NCBI GenBank assembly: GCA_022494885.1
Contig: JAGVSM010001276.1
Span: 1 to 64,000 of the forward strand
DNA: 64,000 bases
Direction: 5' to 3'
Origin: Micrasema longulum
Lineage: Eukaryota; Arthropoda; Insecta; Trichoptera; Brachycentridae
Under the pieces are notes generated by a model. The model made no database searches. It was not told where the DNA came from and worked only from the letters and a program-made list of their open reading frames with translations. Both the position numbers and the translations under genes were made by a program. This document shows, one piece after another, positions 1 through 11,667 of the stretch (positions are counted from its first letter, which is position 1; the number at the start of each line of letters is the position of its first letter).

Positions 1-540
1 TAGGGCAGTGATTTTTTTACACATTATAGACATTGGCGTGTCACGATTGTTTTGTTTTTTGAAAAATAGTTTATTTTGGGAATTAGACCCATCGAAACAC
101 CCGTAAAAAGACACCTACTTTCTTCGGGTGCACGGTATACAAATATTACTTTATTTTAAAAACGCAAAACGTATTTCAACAGAAAATTGTATTCTGATAC
201 TCTGAAAAAATAACAAAACCGGTTCAAAATCGGTTTAGTCTATTCTAACAAAAGGTATGACATGCAGTTGTCTTTTTCGCACAGGATCGGGGAGGCATCT
301 GCAAGACAGTGACGGGAAAACAATGTTCGAATACCTATTTATCAAAATTCTCTGTCCTCACAATTTATGTTAACCAAAACACACAAATAATAATGTACAT
401 ATGCGGACATTTTTAATTTAGTACTAAATACAATCATTGATATCAAACTTTCGATTGTGTTCATTTAATATATAAACGAGTATGTACTCAAATCTAGCAA
501 TAGCAAAGCATTCCCGGGTTCAGCTCGTTTAATATAAAAT
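1..540. other. Unassigned AT-rich DNA
   Basis: No recognisable gene or repeat. Short frames are interrupted and AT-rich. Confidence 0.5.
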
Positions 541-840
541 GAGATAACATATTTCAACAGAGATGAAGAACATTTTAGAGAAAGTAATATAGAAGTCTAA
601 GTATCTACAGGGCTAACGACCTGTCATAGGCTGGTTTAAGTCGCCAATTTACGCACTGCGTAACATTCACCATTCTGCCCATATCTAAGCATCTATATTT
701 CTTCAATCATTTCATCCGTTGATGTTTGTGAACTTAAATAAAATATTATTGTTTCTGTTATAATAAGGTTATATTAATAGCTCCCCAGGGAGTTGAATCC
801 AGTCCTTGTCAAGAAAAATTTGGACAAACTAAAAATATTG
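541..840 (+). repeat. Family A dispersed repeat, subtype A2
   Basis: One of about 18 copies of a repeat whose hallmarks, in order, are CAACAGAG, GAAGTCTA, a CTACAGGGCT/GACCTGTCAT block, CTGGTTTAAGT, TAACATTCACCATTCTGCC and a GTTGATGTTTGTGAA segment. Subtype A2 then has CTCCCCAGGGAGTTGAATCC and TTTGGACAAACT. This copy is nearly complete but mutated. No coding capacity is visible, and the class is unknown. Confidence 0.8.
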
Positions 841-1054
841 TTGTTAAAATAAGATAATTTCGCAATTCGATTTCCAATACAAAAAAAAGTACATAGTCGG
901 CTTTCCCATAAATAATTTTTTTCTTTAAATGTATCATAGTTCATTCAACAATGTGACAGTTCTCGTTTGAAGGAAAATACTTTGGAGACTAATACAAGAT
1001 ACGATTGACGGAACAACCACCCGGCTCAGTATTTACCCGTATGGAATATAACTT

Positions 1055-1087
1055 CCCCGAGCCCCGAGCCCCGAGCCCCGAGCCCCG
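1055..1087. repeat. CCCCGAG heptamer tandem repeat
   Basis: Four exact copies of CCCCGAG followed by CCCCG. It is a GC-rich island in AT-rich DNA. Short frames cross it on both strands, but neither resembles a known protein. Confidence 0.9.
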
Positions 1088-1449
1088 GGTAGTGGAGCTG
1101 GCGGACGTATGCTGCCGAGAAATTGACAATAAAGGACTCGGGAAGATAAATCGAGACAAACGAGAAAGGGAGAGAACAGAAGTGGCGAGAACAGTAAAAA
1201 GGCGGAGGAAAGACCGGAGAAGAATGAGACTCTTTATTCCTTGAGTGAGAGCTGTGAATTGTTAAGATTAAGCCAAATTTAAATGAAAACTTCAAACCAG
1301 GATTTTTCCTGTCATAACTTCGGAACGGACTCGTAATGTTCATAACTCTGCTTCGTGTAGATAAATATTTCAGCTTATTTAATTTGATGAAGTCGGTCGG
1401 TTCGGTTTGTGATGAACATCACAACAAATAGTCAAAAATATAAATAGGT

Positions 1450-1567
1450 GCGAAGATTTTCACGGTCACTGTTATCAATATTATGTATCTTTTTTGGGTG
1501 ATACCGTGTATGTTGGATTTGATCAAAAGATTTGATCAATTTTTATCACCCAAAAAAGATACATAAT
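1450..1567 (-). mobile_element. Fold-back insertion E1 (hammerhead core deleted)
   Basis: A 118-bp insertion. Perfect 24-bp inverted arms lie at 1480-1503 and 1544-1567, with an unpaired 30-nt tail at 1450-1479. The flanks 1430-1449 and 1568-1586 are near-identical and begin AGTCAAAAATATA, which is a target-site duplication of about 19-20 bp. Arms and tail match the elements at 29296-29470 and 32107-32230, but the centre holding their GAAAC-type motif is replaced by a short GATCAAA palindrome. This copy is inverted relative to those two. Confidence 0.85.
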
Positions 1568-1784
1568 AGTCAAAAATATATTTGGTAAATTCAAATATGA
1601 TAAATAATGCTTTTTATGAGCTCTACTATCATTCTCATCCCCCTTTTCGCACCGAGTGGTGCATAGGGTACGTCATTGGTAAACCGAACGCAGGTCAGTT
1701 CGATTATCGATCGGTTACATGAAGGTCAGGCTATCAGTCTCACGCTTAGGGACGAGGAATTATTGCGGTGCATTTTAAATAAAT

Positions 1785-2112
1785 ATGTCGAATCGAAAAC
1801 GCTCTTCCAGGGTTCCAGTTCTCTTTCACCCACAAATTGTAAATTCAATATGGGATTGCCCTGAACTATTATCTCTCATCAACTTCAGGGTGCCTGAAAG
1901 AATGACTAGACAGGTGCCACCGTTTTGTAGCAACAATTCACGGACAGTGTATACTTGTAATGCCGTATTAAATAGACTTCATGAACTCGGCAATAGTTAT
2001 TCCCACGTATCTGATATATTTAGTGTAGGGTATTGTTCCTATAGAACAAATCTTTTGAACTTTTTCAAAGATGGTGAATGGAAATTATATTTATTTATTC
2101 ATGCATTTCATA

Positions 2113-2152
<40 letters not shown>

Positions 2153-2452
2153 TTTTTTGTTCACTTTGCCTAGCTGTGTGAAACAGTACTTATGATTTTC
2201 TTGCTGTTTTACTGTAGAATGTTTTATTATTGAAACTTTCTACTGAATATGCTGTATAATTTTAAGGTTATTTTTTTAAATATAAACCTTGTATAATTTT
2301 TGTTTAATTTTTTTTTTATAAATCTTGGGTATAAGGAAATTCATATTTTAAAAAAAAATATATATTAAACCAAATATGTTAATATTATGAATGTTTGTAA
2401 AAGGCAGATTTGCCGTTTATGTTAATAAAATAAAAATAAAATAAAATAAAAG
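1785..2452 (+). pseudogene. LINE ORF2 C-terminus and 3' UTR fragment
   Basis: From about 1847 the translation reads CPELLSLINFRVPER, then TRQVPPF, RTVYTCNAVLNRLHEL and SVGYCSYRTNLL. This matches the pattern of the extreme C-terminus of Jockey/CR1-type non-LTR retrotransposon reverse transcriptase proteins (a LINFRVP block, aromatic positions, and an N...LN spacing). An AT-rich 3' UTR follows, containing an (AT)n run, and ends in a TAAAATAAAATAAAA-type tail near 2429-2450. The 5' part is missing, as in truncated target-primed insertions. A short frame upstream (1676-1864) is in another register and may be an earlier piece. Confidence 0.65.
2117..2150. repeat. (TA)n microsatellite
   Basis: About 16 dinucleotide units within the LINE 3' UTR. 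Confidence 0.95.
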
Positions 2453-2908
2453 TGTAATCTTCATCCGTCCGGATACGCTCTTTACTATGCATAGTAATTA
2501 TTCATAGTGAACTGAATTTCCGTGATTAAGATTGATTGATTTTTTAAACCAGTTTAGTAAATAGACTACTGTAATTTTAAAGTTTCACAAAATAAGTCAA
2601 TAATAGCCACATTTTAACATGCCACATTGAAAGAACTCTTTTTTAGATTACTTGAATAATTAAATCTAATATATAATTAACTGACAGACGTTGTCTTGCC
2701 TTCTATTAGCTGGTTCACCAAACTTTTTTTTTATTCGAATTTTCTATAAACTATATACTAAGTGACATTTGAATTGAATTGAATTGAATTCGGCATTTCA
2801 ATCTTTTCGTTTCATCATTGTGTGATTTTTTGTTGCCCGAAGCAAAAAAAAAGTACAATATCACAAGCAATATATATAATTCCTCTGTATGTGTGAAAAT
2901 ATACTCTA
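2453..2908. other. Unassigned AT-rich DNA
   Basis: No gene seen. The end (about 2869-2900) resembles the 5' end of the Helitron-like copies (TATATATAATTCCTCTGTATGTGTGA) directly before the LINE; it is a short fragment at most. Confidence 0.35.
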
Positions 2909-4296
2909 TACAAGGGAAAAGGCTCTATGGTGGACTGCGGAAACTATAGAGCTATCAGCCTTTTGAGCGCTGTTGGAAAGATTTATGGCAGAATACTGAT
3001 TGAGAGAGTAAGAAAAGTGACTAAAAATAGAGTTTGGGATATACAAAGTGGGTTTATGAATGGAAGCGGATGTATGGATCAAATATTTGCTCTGCGAAAT
3101 ATGACAAAAAGGTTCTGGCTAAATACCAGAAACTTTTCTGCGCATTTGTCTATCTGCAAAAGGCATTTGATAGAGTTGACAGAGAGAAATTGTGGAAGGT
3201 TTTATCGGAGTATGGAGAAAATGGTAACCTGACAAGAGCTATTGCGTCACTGTATAAGGACAGCACAGCATGTGTGAAAGTGAATGGGTCATTCACATCG
3301 TGGTTTAATATTCCGAAAGGAGTCAAACAGGGATGTGTAATGTCGCCATGATTGTTCAACATATACATCGATAACTGTATGAAAGAACTGAAAGATTTAA
3401 GAATGGGAGCAAAAATGAGTGGTACAACTGTTAACTGTTAACTGTCTTCTATATGCGGATGACGCCGTGCTTCTTGCTAGCAGCAAAGAAGACCTTCAAT
3501 TCTTGGTAACAAAAGTCTACGATGTATGCAAGAAAAGCGATTTGCTTATGAATGTTGATAAATCGAAAGTGATGGTTATTGAAAGGGATGAAAATATAAC
3601 TAAATGCGAGATCAGCGTGAACGGAGATATTCTGAATTTGTGTACCTGGGAAGTATATTTACTAGGGACGGAAAGGCCGAGAAAGATATTGAAAGGAGGG
3701 TGAGTGCCGAGAACAAGGTGAACGGTGCACTAAAATCTACTTTGGCAAACAAATGTTTATCGCAGGAGGCTAAACTAGCAGTTCACAACGGAGTTCTAGT
3801 TCCAACTCTAATGTATGGGAGCGAAGTATGGAATTGGAAAAATGATGATGAAAGTAGGTTGAATGCTGTCGAAATGCGATCCCTCCGGTGAATGTGTGGT
3901 AAAACGATGTATGATAGGTGCACAAATGTCGATATCCGTGAAGTGTGTAAGGCTGAGACATGCATTATTGACAGAATCAAGAAAGGGGTACTGCGTTGGT
4001 TTGGACATGTAGAGCGAATGAACAGCAAAATAACGGCTAAAAGGATCTAAGGAGCGAATGTTAATGGATGCAGAAAACGAGGAAGACCGAGAAAGACATG
4101 GCACGATCAAGTCCATCAAATACTTGAAGATGGACATGTCAAAAGTAGGAATAATCGACGTGCGTGCATGAGAAGAAGTATGAATGTAAAGGAAGCGAGG
4201 TCTGTATGCCAAGATAGAGTGTTATGGCGTTCTATCCTTTCTACCTACCCCTACGGAGAAACAGCGTGATGGTTTGTTTGTTTGTTTGTTTGTATG
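2909..4296 (+). pseudogene. Broken LINE reverse transcriptase
   Basis: Non-LTR reverse transcriptase spread over several frames. It starts inside the protein at YKGKGS and NYRAISLLSAVGKIYGRIL (about 2909-3000), then FVYLQKAFDRVDREKLW with the first catalytic Asp, then IPKGVKQGCVMSP followed by a TGA at 3349-3351. YADDAVLLASS, the catalytic box, is at 3452-3484. Downstream come VYLGSIFTRDGK, VPTLMYGSEVWNW and LRWFGHVERM (about 3995-4022), all typical of the C-terminal half of such proteins. The end is a TTTG tetranucleotide tail at about 4272-4293. The element lacks its 5' end and has frameshifts near 3040, 3420 and 3620, so it cannot make a working enzyme. The clade (RTE- or CR1-like) is uncertain. 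Confidence 0.9.
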
Positions 4297-4330
4297 TGTG
4301 ATGAATTATTTATATTTAAATACTGAATTT

Positions 4331-4878
4331 ATGTAGGTACCTAGGTACTTGTTTATGGTTGAATTCCAAAACCATAAATTATTAATATTCAAATATTAAA
4401 TTCGATTTGCAAATTTCCAACTCGGCTTTTTTCACCAACAGGGGTGCACTTTATTCATATATTCGATTAAAAAAAATATATTGAATGTAAGTTAATATTA
4501 TTTTAGTATTACCAAATATCCAGTAAAAGAAATAAATTCATGAAAATAAATTATCAGGAATGTAAGGAAAAATTGGGATACATAAAAAGCGAACGTTGTT
4601 TGTAAACATTCAAAAACAAACTTTTTTGAAACACAAAAAATTATCATCCTTCCATTTTATTGTAATTGCATTCTCGCCGAATGTAACCCTGGTAGGTTGA
4701 TGAAAAAAATATTTATTCTTCCAACTTTTTTTTTACAGATTCGATTGAAAATTTTAAAATCTACGAACACACGCAACGCAAAGATCTACATATCGATGGA
4801 ACTCCCACGTAAATCGGTTAAGCAGTTTAGAACGAGTTAAGTGACATCATACTTGCAGAAGAATTATAAATATAAAGA
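4331..4878 (-). mobile_element. Helitron-like non-autonomous copy, 3' end missing
   Basis: Aligns by eye along its length with 27231-27853 and 40325-40897 on the opposite strand. Shared landmarks are TC followed by a TATA-rich start, a TGATGTCACT segment, CTTTGCG/TTCGTA, TGTTTACAAACAACGTTCGC and GGTGCAC...TTGGTG. On the minus strand it begins at 4878 with TCTTTATATTTATAATTC. It stops near 4331 before the terminal hairpin/CTRR seen in the others. No Rep/helicase coding is present. Confidence 0.65.
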
Positions 4879-4895
4879 CATATAATTAATATTAG

Positions 4896-6390
4896 TCCAG
4901 AAGGAGCGTAGAATCATATTTGAATACATCGGACTGTGTCCAAAAAACCTCCCGCTTTGCTCCACTTTCACCGTGCGCATGCGTGAAGTCTCCGCGTTAT
5001 GTTGCCAGATCGCGAAAAATATAATTATAACACAAAAAATGTAAGATAACTTTATTTAAAAAATGCTTCTCTAAAATTTTATTGTACACGCGGAAACATT
5101 TATTGACACAACAGAGTAGATAAACAAAGGGTCGTTTAGTAAGAGTAAAAAGCTAAATGAAAACATTTTTTTTTTTACATAAAGCGGATATTTTTATGTG
5201 ATGTTAAATAATATTTGACAAGCAAATTCGCGTTAAAAATTTGACTACCCTGGCAACACAAAAATAATTCAATTTTTAATTAATGCATTAACTACTTATA
5301 CACGCATTTGCTACTTACACGTAAAATGTGATCCCATCCTATTTCCTTCTGATCCCAGCAGTATTTCTACACTTTAAAACGACACAAAACGGCTAAGTTG
5401 TATTCAAGTCGGGAGTTGCGTACTGAGCGATGTCTACAAATAAACTAATGGGTCAAAACGTAAAACTACTCCTTTAAGAGTAGTTTAGTCGCCTTCTGTT
5501 TGACGCGCGTATGCGGTTTCTGGACTATTCTCAATTCTATGTATAAAGATACCATTACAATTTTAAAAATAATACAATAAACTAACCTTCAAATTCAAAC
5601 TATATCCCGTTATATCTAAAATGAAAATCCACATAAAATCCATGTTGTTTTATGCACGAAAATGTTCAGCAACTAGTTGTTCGCGTTTTTTTTCTGGTGG
5701 ACATTTATCTTTGATGCTTATTTAGCATTTTCCCTTTAAAATAAACTACAGCGAACGCTGACTATGGATGTTCTCTCGTCAGCATTATCTGCAGCCGGTG
5801 GCGGCGGCCGGTAGCTACTAGCTACTGTAGCTAGACACTGGTGGTTTGCTACTGTTTGAATTGTAAGTATCCAGTGCAGTAGAGATAACATGCTGAGCTC
5901 AGCGCTACACTACAGTGATAGGAAATATTGCTAATTTATTTGAATTTAAATCGCATCTTAACCGAACGAGCAACTGCCAAATTAAATTCTGCATGCTAAA
6001 TTACGTTTTGTAATTCGTGTCAGGGTATTCAACGAATGTTGGAAATATGATAACCTATTACAATTAGGGGAAATATCATATACTACGAATACCGACAAGA
6101 TTATTTAAATTTTATGAATAGAAATTTTCAAAATCAATATGAATATTGTGGAAAAATGTTTTTACGTACATTTTTTTTTAATACGTCACTAGAAAAACGC
6201 GACATGTTTGGCCTTGATAGTTGTGGCGTCAAGATTCGCGACAATGTTCTAAACAAATTTAAATGGTCAGGAACAAATAAACCTGAATCGTGACGTATTA
6301 GGGGCGTGGCCAATGGAATGACGTTTTTGCGGGAATTCAAAATTATAAATTAAAAATATGTTTAATGCTACTAATAAGTAAAAAAAAATT
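4896..6390. other. Unassigned region
   Basis: No recognised gene. There are moderately GC-rich patches near 4930-5010 and 5760-5840 and small hairpins (for example 5463-5486), but no coherent protein homology in any frame. Confidence 0.5.
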
Positions 6391-6526
6391 AGTTAAACCA
6401 AAGAAAATTTGTTGATAATGATCCTTAAGATAAAAATAACTTTATTTAATTTACTTACATATAGCTTTGAATTATGTATCCTTACCTCTGTTCTGTATAA
6501 ATACATATAACTTTTTAATAAATATA

Positions 6527-6569
6527 CCAGTCTCGAAGATGTCGCGAAAGCGATGAAACCGGTCACTGG
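6527..6569 (+). ncRNA. Hammerhead-like ribozyme motif H1
   Basis: A complete type I-like layout can be drawn. Stem I is CCAGT (6527-6531) with ACTGG (6565-6569), a perfect 5 bp. CTCGAAGA (6532-6539) sits in the CUGANGA place with an altered start. Stem II is TCGC/GCGA with a GAAA loop (6542-6553). The conserved GAAA is 6555-6558. Stem III is the self-complementary CCGG (6559-6562), then UC (6563-6564), the predicted cleavage site. The self-complementary stem III suggests it would work as a dimer. Activity is not shown; the non-consensus box may weaken it. Confidence 0.6.
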
Positions 6570-6837
6570 ATATTCCAAATTTGTGGATTAAAGTATCACT
6601 CGTCTTTTATTTATATAATAAATAATGAATAACCACAAAGTTAGTGCTTCAAATATAAACTTTATATGTAAATATTAAATTTGATTCCCCAGAACTAATT
6701 AAATTACTTGCTCACCGTGTCCCCTCCAGACTTACCAGACCCTCTGATATTTTCTATATTCGTAATATTAAAACTTATCATCGGAAATATTCTACGATCC
6801 CTCGTATATAGTATGTGAAGCATTTCATAAGATAGTC

Positions 6838-7115
6838 TAAATATAACATATTACAACAGAGATAAAGAACATTTAAGAGAAGGTAATATGGAAGTCTAGG
6901 CATCTACAGGGCTTATGACCTGTCAATGGCTGGTTTAAGTGGCCACTTTACACACTGTGTAACATTCACCATTCTGCCTATATTTGAACCTCTATATTCC
7001 TTCAATTCTTTCCTCTGTTGATGTTTGTGAAGTTAAAGAGATTAATATAAACAGCTCCCCAGGGAGTTGAATCCAGTTCTTGTCTACAGAAATTTGGACA
7101 AACTCAAAATACTGT
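6838..7115 (+). repeat. Family A repeat, subtype A2
   Basis: A well-preserved copy. The core (GGAAGTCTAGGCATCTACAG to CACCATTCTGCC) is nearly consensus, followed by the A2 end CTCCCCAGGGAGTTGAATCC and TTTGGACAAACTC. Confidence 0.85.
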
Positions 7116-7179
7116 TAAGTCTTAATATATTTGACACTCCATATAATAGGTGCAGAAGAAAACTGATAGGCTTGATGCA

Positions 7180-7540
7180 GAATAACAGAGAATAGATTTT
7201 TTGTATCTTTTCTTGCTCTTAATCATTAAATCAAATGCAATTTTCCACTCCTAGTTTCCTTCATTCATCCTTCAACACTCCTTATCAATTTCCTTCTTTT
7301 CTTTCCCACTATCTCCTTTTTATTTCCATATTTATTTTATTAAATTAAATATAGTATATTTATTCTTTATATAGTTTAAACTTCAAACCGTCATCACTTT
7401 ATTGCAGTTTAATTTAGTGAATACATATAATTGGATGGCAGGCCCTACTATGCATACATTGTTTATGGTTTTTATTTATATTAATTTAACCTGTACATCT
7501 GTTTGTATTCGAAATAAATAAATAAAATAAAATAAAGATC
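7180..7540 (+). repeat. Probable LINE 3' UTR with AAATAAAATA tail
   Basis: A pyrimidine-rich stretch without coding, followed by an AT-rich stretch ending in AAATAAATAAATAAAATAAAATAAAG near 7510-7538. It resembles other retrotransposon 3' ends in the window. No protein part is visible. Confidence 0.4.
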
Positions 7541-7551
7541 ATATGTCTGTT

Positions 7552-7815
7552 ACATTAAGTCAAAGTAAAAAGTCTTTTGGCGCCAGTCAGTCAGGATGCA
7601 ATCTCATTTCCCTCAATCAAATGCAGTATGTACTGAGTACTTTTGAATTACCTCATTTCTGCATCAATACGCTAAAAATACCAAATCTTAAAAAAACAGT
7701 TTTTCTCACTAGGCAACAAGCAAGTTTTCACCATATGTGCACACCGCCAAGTAGACATAAATCCTCAGATGCGGTGTGCGATGTGCGGTATGTGGCGGGC
7801 GAGCTAGTCTGAGGA
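7552..7815 (+). repeat. Dispersed repeat B
   Basis: Matches 13068-13330 in reverse orientation. Shared landmarks include CAGTCAGT near the start, CATTTCCCTC, AACAGTTTTTCTC, CACACCGCCAAG and CCTCAGATGCGGTGTGCG. The copy here carries a small internal duplication (GTGTGCGATGTGCGGTATG). No coding is recognised; it may be a MITE. Confidence 0.6.
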
Positions 7816-8202
7816 CAATGGTATACGGCGATTGGTAATCTAGCTTCCATTTGTAAATGGTATCAACTATAAAATACCTTAATTTTGTAAGCCGGGTCTA
7901 GGATTCCAACCGTCCATGCGCTAATAGTTAGAAGACGTGTTGTATTTTTACTCCTTTTTATTTTATTATAATATTTAATTTTTTTTATTTCGTCAATACA
8001 CTCAATTTCTTTGTCAATTCAAAAATGAGTAAATGGGGTCTTGATTTCTTACCATTTATGCGCTTTGTAGCTGCAAGACGTACTGTAATCAACAGATTTT
8101 ATTTTAAATTGATCTGAATTGGAAACGAAGAACTCTAATTTTCTTGCCTCCTCTTTCACAGTAGTAGCTGCTCGGTTGTAAAATAATCTACCCACTAATG
8201 TC

Positions 8203-8390
8203 GGCGGCCTCCGTGGTGTAGTGGTCAAGACGCTTGACTCGCGCACGGAAGGTTCTGGGTTCGATTCCCGGTGAAAACACAAAAATTAAAATGTGATTTT
8301 TCTCAAACCTGGTTGTTCTGTAATGTAATTCACCACTGTAATTGGGCCTCCTGGCCTGTTGTGGTGCAAAAAAATGAAATGAAAAAAAAA
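8203..8390 (+). mobile_element. tRNA-derived SINE, family S1
   Basis: The head GGCCTCCGTGGTGTAGTGGTC has the form of a Pol III A box, and GGTTCGATTCCCGG is a B box within a T-arm-like stem. The body (TGTGATTTTTCTCAA, TAATGTAATTCACCACTGTAATTGG, GCCTGTTGTGGTGCAAAA) and A-rich tail match the copy at 57249-57437. The acceptor stem does not pair, so this is not a working tRNA. Confidence 0.85.
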
Positions 8391-8394
8391 AAGT

Positions 8395-8712
8395 TAGAGA
8401 CGACCCTTTATTTACATTTAAGTCAATATTTAAATGTCACTATCTAAATATTTAAGTTGTTATTTTATCCTTCTTTCCTTCCCATCCCCTCTCCTCTCTT
8501 CATAGTATTGTGTTAATTTTTAATATTTTTTATTTTGTTAATCTTTGTTTTTAATTTAGTATAAAATCGTAAGATTCAATATATCCATGTACTCGTAATT
8601 TTCTCAAACTGAATGATTTAGGTAGGTAGGGAGAAATTGCCTTAAGTCAATATGCTCGCCCTTATATGTATTTTAATTGTATATGTATAGAAAGTTTTAA
8701 ATAAATAAATAA
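8395..8712 (+). repeat. Probable LINE 3' UTR
   Basis: Non-coding, with a CT-rich block followed by AT-rich DNA and an AAATAAATAAATAA tail at about 8698-8711, similar to other retrotransposon ends here. Confidence 0.4.
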
Positions 8713-8810
8713 CTAGAATCCCAACCATCCATGCGCTCTGTAGCTGAAAGACGTGCCGTGAGAATTTATTTATCGTACAGCGCCCTTGAGGTGATTTTCA
8801 CAAAATGGCG
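8713..8810. repeat. Dispersed repeat D fragment
   Basis: The segment CCAACCATCCATGCGCTCTGTAGCTG...GACGTG recurs in variant form near 7895-7945 and 8045-8095, and inverted at 55785-55990, where ACGTCTTGCTACAGAACGCATG is its complement. No coding seen. Confidence 0.45.
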
Positions 8811-9289
8811 CAAAATTGACCAACTATACATATGGGTAGTTTTGATCCACAAGCCATACACCATTGTGTTACTATAGTTCGATTTCTGAAAAGGTCGACA
8901 TGACATGACACTGCATTTTTTTACAAGCATAAGACTGATCACCTTACCTGCATGTAATTGAAATATGCTGAGAAAGAAGAATAAAAGTAGAGAGAGAAAA
9001 CACACATCGAATCAGATCAATCAATTCATATTCAGAAAATTACTCTGAGGAAAGATTGTGATTATGCATAGGTATATGATTTATAAATACGCTGGTTTTC
9101 CACTCTGCCCATGTTTTACCGTTCATCATTTTCTCGATTTTTCCAACTAATGTTTTTGATTATATAAAAAACCTGAAACCTTTATAGATGTCGATTTGTA
9201 GATGAAATCTTTTTGAATTATTTCTTACTTTTGTGTTTTTTTTTTAAATCATGATTTCACGGCTGAAGTCCCGCGGGTAGTATCTCGGA

Positions 9290-9405
9290 TTCACAGATCA
9301 GAGGTCTGAGATTCAATACTCCCTTTACCACAACTTGGATCCCATTTTCTAACTGCGAGTTATTTACAACTTATTGAAAATGGCCACCAAATTTGAAATA
9401 CTGAA
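9290..9405 (-). mobile_element. tRNA-derived SINE, family S2, degraded
   Basis: On the minus strand: GGCCATTTTCAATAAGTTGTAAATAA-type body joined to AGAAAATGGGATCC...GTTGTGG and a decayed tRNA-like head. Same family as 10905-11035, 29790-29925 and 51530-51665. Confidence 0.5.
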
Positions 9406-10904
9406 GTAAATTTGAACGCAAATATTTAAATATATTTTAATGAAGAGAAACATTTGCGTTTATATTTAATATATGTTTTGAGTATTTTTTATTCTACGTG
9501 GTAGTTTTCATACCAACTTCCTCTGTGGAAGCTCAAACAAAGCGGAGCAGTAAATAAAGTGAAATTCAAATTGAACTAGAACATTCTGTTAATCTCCTCC
9601 GCAGTGCTTTAAGCGCTTTATTTGTTTATTTTGTTTGGGAGCCGGGGCCGACAATCTGTGCCTTTGCATCGCACCCAAATCTCATTGGAAAAATATAAAA
9701 ATTGTCTCCGGGACTCTCCCTTTGAAAGGGGTACTCGGGTTTTTACTATCCACTAATGAATGTGATCGCGTTTAAATCGCTCTCCTCCAAATCACTGAAT
9801 TAGGAATCAAAAAAGCTTTTGTCGACGCAATCAACATTACTTAAATTTACGATGACAGTACGAAAAATTATTTAAAAACTGTACTTTTAAAATTATATTA
9901 ACTTATTTAATAACAATGAACGTCGTTATATACTCGTAAAAAATACATTTGTGTTTTGTTAAAAATATGAAAGAGAAATGAATATATTGATAACAAAATA
10001 TTTGAGACGTCAAATTCTTTCTTCAAATTTCGATTGCTCAGTTTTGTCACGATTTTTATTTTTATTATTTTTTCAGCCTGGCCGAGCGTTGTGATCAGTA
10101 TTTTATTTATTAATTTATACTTTTTATGCGTTCATCAAAATTTCCCTATTCGGCTTTCAGTGGAGCATAGCACTGCACTGGAACTCCGATCGCGGTACAA
10201 CTTAAACAATGTTGTTCCATGTGAAAGGTAATGTGATCACTCTTACGCTTCAGTTACCAGTCAAGGAACAATGTAATATTGCAGTGCGTATATTGGTTTT
10301 TGATATTTAATTATAAAAAAATTAAAGTTACCATAGTCATTTTTTGGAAAAAAAGAATAGAACATTGTAATTATTCGTCTAACTATCGTGATAAAGCTGC
10401 TTGTACAAATCTACACACATATACAAACAATGCATCTCAATTTTAAAGTAATATATTACCACCTTTAAACCAATATTTCACGTTCACCCTGCCAGGAATC
10501 GAAAATGATCCAGATATGGTGCATTTGGTAGATTAACGCCGTGCCCTATGCATCACTGGGCGTGAATAGTGAATGGCGAAATGATGATGATGAAATAACT
10601 TGTTGATGGTAATTATTTGTGTGTAAAAGTAGTTCTATATTGTGCATTTTGGCTGCATATTTGTAATCGAATCATCGCATTGATTCGTATGTAATCTGTT
10701 TATATGCGGCATAAATATGTAAATACATCTCGCTCCGGGTCGGGTATTTCAAGTACGAGTCGTGATCAAATGTTTTCAAATAAGAAGATTCCATTTGCTT
10801 TTTTATTATATTTATATTATTTTTTACCTGGAAACACGTTTTTGTTTTGTTTTAAGAAAAAGTTAATACTGGCGTTCTTCATCCAAATATATTAATTTTA
10901 GTGG

Positions 10905-11035
10905 CCATTTTCAACGAGTTGTAAATAAGTTACTATTAGAAAATGGAAATCAAGTTGGGGTAGAGTGGTTTGAACCTCGGATCTCTGGCCCGTGAGTCCG
11001 CAACACTAGCCACGGGACCACAACCCGATTCATGT
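10905..11035 (-). mobile_element. tRNA-derived SINE, family S2
   Basis: Minus strand head GTTGTGGTCCCGTGGCTAGTG (A box-like), then ACTCACGGGCC and GAGGTTCAAACC (B box). The body towards lower coordinates contains CCATTTTCTAATAG and the complement of CAACGAGTTGTAAATAA. Confidence 0.7.
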
Positions 11036-11667
11036 AGTAACCGATCGATGTTATGTAGTAATTCCTAATCAAAGCACTTTTACAGTAGACCAGTAGCTCA
11101 ATCACAAATAACTATTAACGTGCTTTAAAACATGCTAAGCATTTGAGCGATCACAATGAACAATAATTAATATGCTTAAGTTATCGCAGTCATAAATAAG
11201 TCAACGCGTATGTAATCTCAAAGTAAACGCTCGTGTCGGTTTGTTTTTTGTTTTCCTCGTAAATAAAAACAGTTCATTGGCAAAAAATTGGCGTTTACTA
11301 TAAAAAAAATACAATATTCTGCATTTGCAAAAAAGTAAGGAGTATCTAATACAAAAAGTGAAAATTAAATTACAATTACTATGGCGACTACTTTTTTTGA
11401 CATTCGTCTTGCCAATCGCCGGCTAAACGCAATAAATAGCATGATAAATAATAAAGAAAACAATAGAAATAGCAGTTTTGAAATATTTTCCATATTTACA
11501 CCGATGGGATTCGAATATACGATTGCGCAGCAGGATTATACATAGCGAAACGTAAATATTTTGACATTTAATATTAAGTGTTCACGGATGTTGCATTGTG
11601 ATCGCGAATACGATAAACAACCATGGTGAGAAATTGTTATTACGTCGCTTATTAGCACGTTGATAGT

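Noticed and set aside
1005..1343. Open frames on both strands over the CCCCGAG repeat
   Set aside because: Low-complexity and charged translations from a simple repeat; no homology recognised.
4900..5000. Promoter or CpG-like island
   Set aside because: Only a short GC-richer patch, with no gene start nearby.
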